From Tangfeifania sp. (lineage in GTDB: Bacteria; Bacteroidota; Bacteroidia; Bacteroidales; Prolixibacteraceae): a stretch of DNA of 5,624 nt. This document shows, piece after piece, positions 1-5,624 of this stretch. The DNA is taken from NCBI GenBank assembly GCA_018400515.1, contig JAGYMR010000186.1, positions 1 through 5,624 of the forward strand, written 5' to 3'. Below the pieces are notes generated by a model. It was not told the origin of the DNA, did no database searches, and worked only from the letters and a program-made list of their open reading frames with translations. The position numbers were made by a program, and so were the translations under genes. Position 1 is the stretch's first letter, and every line of letters starts with the position of its first letter.

Positions 1-9
1 ATAAAGCAC

Positions 10-1482
10 ATGTCGTTTTTTGCTGAAAAAGTTGCTTTTGAAGGATTAACATTCGACGACGTTCTGTTAGTCCCTTCATATTCAGAGATATTACCACGAA
101 ACGTCGACCTTACGTCGCGTTTTTCGCGATCCATTACGATCAATGCACCGATCGTAACGGCAGCCATGGACACGGTCACAGAGAACAAAATGGCCATTGC
201 CATTGCCCGGGAAGGGGGCATCGGGGTTATCCATAAAAACATGAACATTGAAGAACAGGCCCATCAGGTTACAACGGTCAAAAGGGCAGAAAACGGAATG
301 ATCTACGACCCGATAACCATCACCCGTGAAAAAAAGGTGGCAGATGCGCTTGACATCATGTCCCGGTTTAAGATCGGCGGCATTCCGGTGGTCGACGGGG
401 AGGGACATCTGGTCGGTATTGTAACCAACCGCGACCTGCGGTTTGAAAAAGACCTCACCCGGCCCATAGAGGAGGTAATGACCAAGGAGAACCTGGTTTC
501 AACCACCGAGTCGACCGATCTGGAAAAAGCGGCGGAAATTCTGCAGCGCTACAAAATTGAAAAGTTGCCGGTGGTGGATAAAAACAACAAATTGATCGGA
601 CTGGTCACTTACAAGGACATCACCAAAGCCAAAGACAAACCCCTGGCCTGCAAAGATGAAAAAGGACGTTTGCGTGTGGCGGCCGGAATCGGGGTTGCCC
701 CGGACACCATGGACCGGGTGGATGAACTGATCAAGGTGCAGGTGGACGCCCTGGTGATCGACACTGCGCACGGCCATTCCAAAGGAGTGGTCGAAATGCT
801 GAAAAAAATAAAAACAAAATACCCGGAAAAAGATGTCATTGCAGGAAATATCGGTACGGAGGAGGCAGCAAAAGCCCTCCTGAAAGCCGGTGCCGATGCG
901 GTGAAAGTGGGCATCGGCCCCGGATCCATCTGTACCACCCGGATCATTGCGGGGGTAGGGATCCCACAGCTTTCAGCTATCTTCAGTGTGGCGAAAGCCA
1001 TCAAAGGAAGCGGTATTCCTGTCATTGCTGACGGCGGTGTCCGCTATTCGGGCGATATTGTAAAAGCCATCGCGGCCGGTGCAAACTCAGTCATGGCGGG
1101 TGGATTATTTGCAGGAGTGGAAGAATCCCCCGGGGAAACCATTCTTTACCAGGGACGAAAGTTTAAAGCCTACCGGGGAATGGGTTCGATCGAAGCCATG
1201 CAGAAAGGGTCCAAAGACCGGTACTTCCAGGATATGGAAGAAGACATCAACAAACTGGTTCCCGAAGGAATTGCTGCCCGCGTCCCCTATAAAGGGACCC
1301 TTTACGAAGTGCTTTACCAGCTGATCGGGGGACTCCGCGCAGGAATGGGATACTGCGGAGCCGGCAATATTAACATGTTGCAAAAAGCAAAATTTACGAA
1401 AATCACCAATGCCGGCGTCCGTGAGAACCATCCGCATGATGTGGCCATTACCCGGGAAGCCCCGAATTACAGCAGTCAGTAA
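10..1482 (+). CDS. guaB: IMP dehydrogenase (inosine-5'-monophosphate dehydrogenase)
   Basis: Cytoplasmic enzyme that oxidises IMP to XMP with NAD+, the committed step of guanine nucleotide synthesis. The 490-residue product has the normal bacterial IMPDH length. The TIM-barrel start is seen in [10 protein letters not shown] (residues 13-22) and in AAMDTVTE (51-58). Two CBS domains are inserted at about residues 97-150 and 155-210; the GIPVVD and KLPVVD strands mark them. The NAD-side motif DTAHGHS starts at D251. The active-site loop [11 protein letters not shown] (301-311) carries the catalytic Cys308. IMP-binding elements follow in [10 protein letters not shown] (340-349), GGLFAG (364-369) and YRGMGS (388-393). 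The mobile flap has the catalytic Arg404-Tyr405 pair in SKDRYFQ, followed by LVPEGI. All key residues are present, so the enzyme should be active. The ATG at 10 gives the family's usual N-terminus; only 9 bases precede it, so its promoter lies outside the window. CBS domains in this family commonly bind adenine or guanine nucleotides for allosteric control. Confidence 0.98.
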   Translation: MSFFAEKVAFEGLTFDDVLLVPSYSEILPRNVDLTSRFSRSITINAPIVTAAMDTVTENKMAIAIAREGGIGVIHKNMNIEEQAHQVTTVKRAENGMIYDPITITREKKVADALDIMSRFKIGGIPVVDGEGHLVGIVTNRDLRFEKDLTRPIEEVMTKENLVSTTESTDLEKAAEILQRYKIEKLPVVDKNNKLIGLVTYKDITKAKDKPLACKDEKGRLRVAAGIGVAPDTMDRVDELIKVQVDALVIDTAHGHSKGVVEMLKKIKTKYPEKDVIAGNIGTEEAAKALLKAGADAVKVGIGPGSICTTRIIAGVGIPQLSAIFSVAKAIKGSGIPVIADGGVRYSGDIVKAIAAGANSVMAGGLFAGVEESPGETILYQGRKFKAYRGMGSIEAMQKGSKDRYFQDMEEDINKLVPEGIAARVPYKGTLYEVLYQLIGGLRAGMGYCGAGNINMLQKAKFTKITNAGVRENHPHDVAITREAPNYSSQ

Positions 1483-1624
1483 AGAGCAAAAATGCTCCTC
1501 CAATAACCCGGATGCATTTCATTACCTTTTTTCGGACTGGCTGCCGAAAATCAGGCTTATTATCCCACTACGGAACAGGATGGCGTCCTGCAAAAAAAAC
1601 AAAACGGAACAAAAAGTTTAAGAA
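1483..1624. other. Intergenic gap between guaB and the parvulin gene cluster
   Basis: A 142-bp non-coding gap. A small perfect hairpin (GAGCA, loop AAAA, TGCTC; 1484-1497) lies immediately after the guaB stop, but no T-run follows it, so it does not look like an intrinsic terminator. A second small inverted repeat (CAGGA, five-base loop, TCCTG; 1576-1590) is followed by an A-rich stretch. TACCTTTT at 1523-1530 resembles the Bacteroidota -7 element TAnnTTTG with one mismatch, but I see no matching TTTG about 20 bases upstream. The last 30 bases before the next start are A-rich (about 1591-1624), as is usual for translation starts in this phylum. A promoter for the downstream cluster could lie here but cannot be shown from sequence alone. 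Confidence 0.6.
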
Positions 1625-3514
1625 ATGAAACTTACTTTGCTACTGCTCTCGACTTTTTTTCTTCTGCCGGGATTTACTCTTCCCCCGGATGACGTGATCC
1701 TTACCATTGGCGACAACCGGATCAGCAAGGCGGAGTTTGAATATATGTACCGGAAAAACAACCAAAACCTTTACGATGAAACGGATGCCAAATCGCCCAA
1801 AGAGTACCTAAGCCTTTTTATCGATTATAAGCTGAAAGTCATTGAAGCGGAAAACCTGAAAATGGATACCTCCGCGGCCTTTCAATCGGAACTGGCGGGT
1901 TACCGCAAAGAGCTGGCCACCCCTTATTTAACCGATACCCAATACAATAAAACCCGGATAAAAACGCTCTACGACCGGATGACCAAAGAGGTCCGGGCCA
2001 GCCATATCTTACTGAGGGTTGAAAAAGGAGCTTCGGAAGCGGTAGAACAAAAGGTGAAAGAAAAAGCCCTGGATATACGGAAAGCGATCCGGGAGGGAAA
2101 ACCCTTTGCAGCGGCAGCACAGGAATATTCCGAAGATCAAGGAACCGCCGGAAACGGGGGAGAGCTCGGTTATTTCAGTGCCTTCCGGATGATCGCCCCC
2201 TTTGAGGAAGCCGCCTTCACTACCCCCGTGGGTGAAATATCCGGACCGGTGCGTACCTCCTTTGGCTATCACCTGATAAAAGTGCACGACATCCGTAAAA
2301 ACAGGGGGGAGATCAAAGTGGCACACATCATGAAAATGTTTCCCCGGAATGCCCGGGATTTTGACAAAACAGCTGTAAAGGAAACCATGGACTCGGTATA
2401 TTCGGCCCTGCTCCAGGGGGCCGTTTTTGCGGAGATGGCCAAAAAATATTCTGACGACCGGCGAACCAAAATGCAGGGAGGCGAAATGCCCTGGCTCTCT
2501 GCAGGAAAAATGCCCCCATCCTTTGCCGAACCGGCTTTTGCCCTCGAAAAAAAGGGCGACTTCACACAACCCGTCGAAACGCCCTTTGGAATTCACATCA
2601 TAAAAAAGATCGACCAGCGGCCTGTGCCTCCCTTTGAAGAAGCACGACCGCTCATCGAAGAACGCATTAAAAAGAACCCCGCGCGTAACAACTCCGGGAA
2701 AGAAGCCTTCGTCGAAAAGCTGAAAAAAAAGTACCATTTTAAAGAAAACCGGAAAAACATTCAAAAACTGAAATCAGCGGAACCGGTGGATGAACCCGGC
2801 AAAAAACTACCACTGTTCAGTATCGACAACCAGACATTCACACGAAATGACTTCGATAACTACCTTCAGGAAAAAAACCTGAGCGGCAAACCATACGCCC
2901 GGCACTATGAGGAGTGGGTGCAGCATGAAATCATTGCCCTTGAAGATGCCAAGCTGGAAGCGAAATACCCCGAATTTAAATTCCTGATGAATGAATACCA
3001 CGACGGCATATTAATTTTCAACCTCATGGAGGAGAAGGTCTGGGAACCAGCAGCAAAGGATTCTGCCGGCCTTCAGGAATATTATAAAAAACACAAAGGC
3101 AAATACCGGTGGGAAGAGCGTTTTAAAGGGCGAATCATTTCCTGCGATAATGCAAAAACCCGGGAGGAAGCTGAAAAGTATTTTGCCGCGGACATCCCTG
3201 CCGGTGAAGTAAAAACGCTTTTGGAAGAAGATGGCAGGTCGGTTGAAATACAAGAGGGTACCTGGGAAAAAGGCCGCAATCCGGTGGTGGATTACTATGT
3301 GTGGGATGGTCCCGGGACCGGGGACTTCGATCCGGCCCTGGTTTTTATCCGGGGAGACAAAATCCCGCCCCGCCCGAAAACCCTTGAAGAAGCGCGGGGG
3401 CAATACATTTCAGACTACCAGAACTACCTCGAGAAGAAATGGTTGAAAAAATTACACAAAAAATACAAAATAAAGGTTAACAAAAAAATATTAAAAACAG
3501 TTCCCCATGTTTAA
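1625..3514 (+). CDS. Exported peptidyl-prolyl cis-trans isomerase with two parvulin domains
   Basis: Predicted periplasmic PpiC/SurA-family foldase that isomerises Xaa-Pro bonds in exported proteins. A Sec-type signal peptide covers about residues 1-19 (K2, then a leucine-rich core); no lipobox cysteine is seen. An N-terminal SurA-like helical region runs from about 22 to 120. Parvulin domain 1 (about 122-225) has ASHILL with His127, YSED with Asp171, Met189, Phe193 and FGYH with His216. Parvulin domain 2 (about 228-332) has VAHIM with His234, YSDD at 275-278, Met296, Phe300 and FGIH with His324. Both domains therefore keep the expected parvulin active-site set and look catalytic. Residues about 390-629 form a long, charged C-terminal region with no domain I can name; it contains EYHDGILIF (457-465) and ends very lysine-rich. 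The ATG at 1625 places the signal peptide at the N-terminus, and no Shine-Dalgarno sequence is visible. The stop overlaps the next gene by 8 nt. The parvulin call is strong; the substrates are unknown. Confidence 0.93.
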   Translation: MKLTLLLLSTFFLLPGFTLPPDDVILTIGDNRISKAEFEYMYRKNNQNLYDETDAKSPKEYLSLFIDYKLKVIEAENLKMDTSAAFQSELAGYRKELATPYLTDTQYNKTRIKTLYDRMTKEVRASHILLRVEKGASEAVEQKVKEKALDIRKAIREGKPFAAAAQEYSEDQGTAGNGGELGYFSAFRMIAPFEEAAFTTPVGEISGPVRTSFGYHLIKVHDIRKNRGEIKVAHIMKMFPRNARDFDKTAVKETMDSVYSALLQGAVFAEMAKKYSDDRRTKMQGGEMPWLSAGKMPPSFAEPAFALEKKGDFTQPVETPFGIHIIKKIDQRPVPPFEEARPLIEERIKKNPARNNSGKEAFVEKLKKKYHFKENRKNIQKLKSAEPVDEPGKKLPLFSIDNQTFTRNDFDNYLQEKNLSGKPYARHYEEWVQHEIIALEDAKLEAKYPEFKFLMNEYHDGILIFNLMEEKVWEPAAKDSAGLQEYYKKHKGKYRWEERFKGRIISCDNAKTREEAEKYFAADIPAGEVKTLLEEDGRSVEIQEGTWEKGRNPVVDYYVWDGPGTGDFDPALVFIRGDKIPPRPKTLEEARGQYISDYQNYLEKKWLKKLHKKYKIKVNKKILKTVPHV

Positions 3515-4391
3515 GTCCCTGATGAAATCCGGTCTTCCCCTGTTCTTTGGCTGCTGCCTTCTTCTTGCAGGATGCAGGGACAAAAGCAGTACAAACGACC
3601 GGGTCCTGGCACAGGTCGGTTCGGAAAAACTGTACCTGTCTGAGGTGGCATCCCTCGTTCCGGAAGAGGTGCCCCCGGAGGACAGTGCCATCATGATGGA
3701 AGAATACATAAACAAATGGCTTAAACAGGAATTGCTGCTGAAAAAAGCCGAAGAAAACCTCTCGGCCGGAGAAAAAGATGTGACGAAACAACTGGAAGAA
3801 TACCGCAAATCGCTGATCATCTACCGGTATAAAAATGCCCTCGTCAGCCAGCGGATGGATACCACGGTCACCAATGAGCAGATCCGGGAATACTACGCAC
3901 TTCACCCGGACATGTTTTTGCTGAAAAAAAACATTGTGAAAGCCATTTTTTTAAAAATCCCGCATGAAACAGCGGATCCCGCCCATCTTAAAAACCTTTG
4001 CAACAATACCACCACCGAAGGGATCATTGAAATTCGGGATTATTGCCTTCAGTATGCCAAACTATTTGACATCTTCACGGACCGCTGGGTCGATTTCCAG
4101 ACAGTGTTAAAAAACATGCCCGATAACATCGGGAATGCGGAGCAGTTTTTGCAGGAAAACAAAATGATCGAACAAAAGGATTCAAATTATTACTACCTTG
4201 TTGCTGTGCATGATTATAAATTAAAAAATGAACCGGCACCGGTTGAATATGTCAAAGAAAATATAAAAAATCTACTTTTAAACCGCCGGAAAATTAATTT
4301 TTTAAAAGAACTGGAAAACAATGTCTATTCAGAAGGAATCAAAAAGAATAAGTTTAAAATTTTTAATCGAGAGAAAAATGATGTGGAATAA
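3507..4391 (+). CDS. Predicted SurA-like lipoprotein lacking parvulin active-site residues
   Basis: Probable membrane-anchored periplasmic chaperone; the function is inferred. The N-terminus is a lipoprotein signal with lipobox LAGC and lipidated Cys23. Residues +2 to +5 are RDKS, without the acidic run of known Bacteroidota surface-export signals, so a periplasm-facing anchor is more likely. After a short linker, residues about 33-135 look like a SurA N-terminal region: a VLAQVGSEKLYLSEV strand-turn-helix, then long charged helices. Residues about 140-237 occupy the place of a parvulin domain, ending in YYYLVAVHDY (228-237), which aligns roughly with the usual FGYHIIKL strand. Neither HIL nor FGYH is present. 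A terminal helix follows at about 246-273, as in SurA. An in-frame ATG at 3522 would give an 18-residue signal starting MKSG and remove the 8-nt overlap with the upstream gene; it is a credible alternative start. The 3' third is noticeably richer in A and T than the neighbouring genes. The SurA-type architecture is a reading of pattern, not of strong motifs. Confidence 0.82.
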   Translation: MFKSLMKSGLPLFFGCCLLLAGCRDKSSTNDRVLAQVGSEKLYLSEVASLVPEEVPPEDSAIMMEEYINKWLKQELLLKKAEENLSAGEKDVTKQLEEYRKSLIIYRYKNALVSQRMDTTVTNEQIREYYALHPDMFLLKKNIVKAIFLKIPHETADPAHLKNLCNNTTTEGIIEIRDYCLQYAKLFDIFTDRWVDFQTVLKNMPDNIGNAEQFLQENKMIEQKDSNYYYLVAVHDYKLKNEPAPVEYVKENIKNLLLNRRKINFLKELENNVYSEGIKKNKFKIFNREKNDVE

Positions 4392-5624
4392 ATTGATAAA
4401 AAACGGGGGGATCTTCCTGCTGGGGCTGTTCCTGACGGGCCATGCTCTTGCCCAGGGGCAGGTTGTGGATCAGATTGTGGCCATTGTGGGAAGCAATATC
4501 GTGTTAAAATCGGACATCGAAAAAATGTACATCAATCAGCAAGCCCAGGGAATTACCTCCCAGGGAGACATGAAATGCGAAATTCTGGAAAACATTCTGG
4601 TGGATAAACTGCTGGTAGCCGAGGCGCAGCTGGATACCCTCATTGAGGTCACCCCCAGCCAGGTTAACCAGCAGATGGATGGCCAGCTTCAGATGTACCT
4701 GGCACACTTTGGTTCGGAAAGTGCCGTTGAGGACTATTTCAAAAAGCCCCTTGCTGAAATCAAGGCGGAAATGCAGGAGGTCATCCGCGACCAGCTGCTG
4801 AGCTCGCAGATGCAAAATAAAATTGTCAAGGATATTACAGCCACTCCTTCGGAAGTACGCGGTTTTTACCGCACCATGCCTGAAGAGGAGATCCCTGAAA
4901 TACCCACCCAGTATGAATATGCCCAGATCACCATTGAACCACGGGTAGAGCTGGAAGAGATCAATCGGGTAAAAGCGGAGTTGCGTCAACTGAAAAAGCG
5001 GATTGAAAACGGCACCAGCTTTGCCGCCATGGCCGTCATGTATTCCGAAGGTCCGTCGGCCAGTGACGGAGGCGAAATTGGTTACCAGGGACGGGCACAG
5101 CTGGATCCGGAATATGCCGCCGCCGCTTTTAACATGAAAGAGGACCAGATCTCCAATGTCGTTGAAAGCGAATTCGGATACCACATCATTCAGCTGATCG
5201 ACCGCCGCGGAGATAAAGTAAACACCCGGCATATTCTCATGAAACCCCAAGTTTCAGACGAAGCCCGGGAGAAAGCCTATAACCGGCTGGACAGCCTTGC
5301 CACCATGATCCGAAAAGAGGAGATCCCTTTTTCGGAAGCCGCCCGGCACTTTTCATCCGACGAAGATACCCGGAACAACGGAGGGATGGCCATCAATCCC
5401 AATACCAACTCCTCCATGTTTACCGTGGAAGAACTCCAGGGAGATGTGAGCAAAGTGCTCTCAACCATGAAAATCAATGAAATATCCGACCCGTTTGAAA
5501 CCATTGACCGGGACAGCCGGCAAACGGTTTTTAAAATCGTAAAGCTGATCGATAAAACGGAAAGACATAAAGCCAATCTCCAGAATGATTATCAGGAAAT
5601 TGCCGATCTTTTCCTGGCCCGGAA
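4378..5624 (+). CDS. SurA-like periplasmic chaperone with two parvulin domains (partial, 3' end missing)
   Basis: The reading frame stays open from ATG 4378 to the window edge: 415 codons plus 2 bases, with no stop. SurA-type proteins escort unfolded outer-membrane proteins across the periplasm. A signal peptide with an ALA cleavage motif (23-25) precedes Q26. The SurA N-terminal domain follows at about 27-170, opening with VVDQIVAIVGSNIVLKSDI. Parvulin domain 1 (about 177-277) ends in a good FGYHIIQL (266-273), but Gln183 replaces the first histidine, Gly225 the aspartate, and Leu242 and Tyr246 the usual Met and Phe. Parvulin domain 2 (about 282-393) keeps RHILM with His285 and SSDED (326-330), but its last strand reads TVFKIVKL (383-390) in place of FGYHIIKL. 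Neither domain has a full active site. The gene overlaps the upstream one by 14 nt. A second ATG at 4381 is an equally possible start, one residue shorter; the purine-rich GAGAG at 4370-4374 is the only hint of a ribosome site. The missing end is probably short, judging from SurA-like lengths of about 450 residues. Confidence 0.92.
   Translation, partial: MMWNKLIKNGGIFLLGLFLTGHALAQGQVVDQIVAIVGSNIVLKSDIEKMYINQQAQGITSQGDMKCEILENILVDKLLVAEAQLDTLIEVTPSQVNQQMDGQLQMYLAHFGSESAVEDYFKKPLAEIKAEMQEVIRDQLLSSQMQNKIVKDITATPSEVRGFYRTMPEEEIPEIPTQYEYAQITIEPRVELEEINRVKAELRQLKKRIENGTSFAAMAVMYSEGPSASDGGEIGYQGRAQLDPEYAAAAFNMKEDQISNVVESEFGYHIIQLIDRRGDKVNTRHILMKPQVSDEAREKAYNRLDSLATMIRKEEIPFSEAARHFSSDEDTRNNGGMAINPNTNSSMFTVEELQGDVSKVLSTMKINEISDPFETIDRDSRQTVFKIVKLIDKTERHKANLQNDYQEIADLFLAR

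Noticed and set aside
1484..1497. Possible guaB terminator hairpin
   Set aside because: The stem is only 5 bp with an AAAA loop and the following bases are CTCCAATAAC, not a T-run, so it does not meet the form of an intrinsic terminator.
1523..1530. TACCTTTT as a Bacteroidota -7 promoter element
   Set aside because: It has one mismatch to TAnnTTTG and no TTTG at the expected upstream spacing; a match this loose is likely by chance in A/T-rich sequence.
1409..1621. 70-codon plus-strand frame spanning the guaB end and the intergenic gap
   Set aside because: It starts inside guaB in another frame and has no domain-like pattern or ribosome site. It is most likely chance.
2722..2731. Runs of eight A residues within coding sequence (also near 3923) as programmed frameshift sites
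   Set aside because: The reading frames continue normally through them, encode lysines in lysine-rich regions, and no alternative frame downstream gives a meaningful product.
2009..2764. 251-codon open frame on the minus strand
   Set aside because: Antisense to the two parvulin domains of the first chaperone gene. Its phenylalanine- and glycine-rich translation is what the complement of lysine- and proline-rich coding sequence gives.
4504..5250. 248-codon open frame on the minus strand
   Set aside because: It lies fully opposite the SurA-like gene, whose plus-strand frame has a signal peptide and parvulin motifs. The minus-strand translation has no recognisable motif.
10..5624. A defence, mobile or otherwise novel system
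   Set aside because: Every gene fits housekeeping purine synthesis or envelope protein folding; no transposase, integrase, nuclease, repeat array or direct repeat was seen.

Overview
The window looks like chromosomal DNA from a member of the Bacteroidota. This is inferred from the gene order (guaB followed by a run of secreted PpiC/SurA-type proteins), from the lack of clear Shine-Dalgarno sequences before the starts (A-rich leaders are typical of the phylum), and from protein features that resemble Bacteroidales-type homologues. A narrower placement is not supported without a database search. All genes lie on the plus strand and are tightly packed. I see no mobile element, RNA gene, CRISPR array or sign of recent transfer.

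Layout. Positions 10-1482 hold a complete guaB (IMP dehydrogenase, cytoplasmic purine synthesis). A 142-bp gap follows, with only weak hairpins and no convincing terminator or promoter. Positions 1625-3514 encode a 629-residue exported protein with two complete-looking parvulin (PpiC) domains and a long C-terminal region of unknown role. Positions 3507-4391 encode a predicted lipoprotein with SurA-like architecture but no recognisable parvulin catalytic residues. From 4378 to the window edge runs a SurA-like periplasmic chaperone with two parvulin domains, cut off at its C-terminus. This last gene has no stop codon inside the window, so a search for closed reading frames would miss it.

How the genes work together. 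The three secreted proteins overlap end to start (8 and 14 nt) and are probably co-transcribed and translationally coupled. By family knowledge they should act in the periplasm, or at the outer membrane for the lipoprotein, in folding and delivery of outer-membrane proteins. The three differ in parvulin active-site content: the first has both domains intact, the second none, and the third only parts. This suggests a split between isomerase and holdase roles. guaB is a housekeeping neighbour with no evident functional link. The window is mostly ordinary core genome; the unequal decay of the parvulin domains is the most interesting feature.
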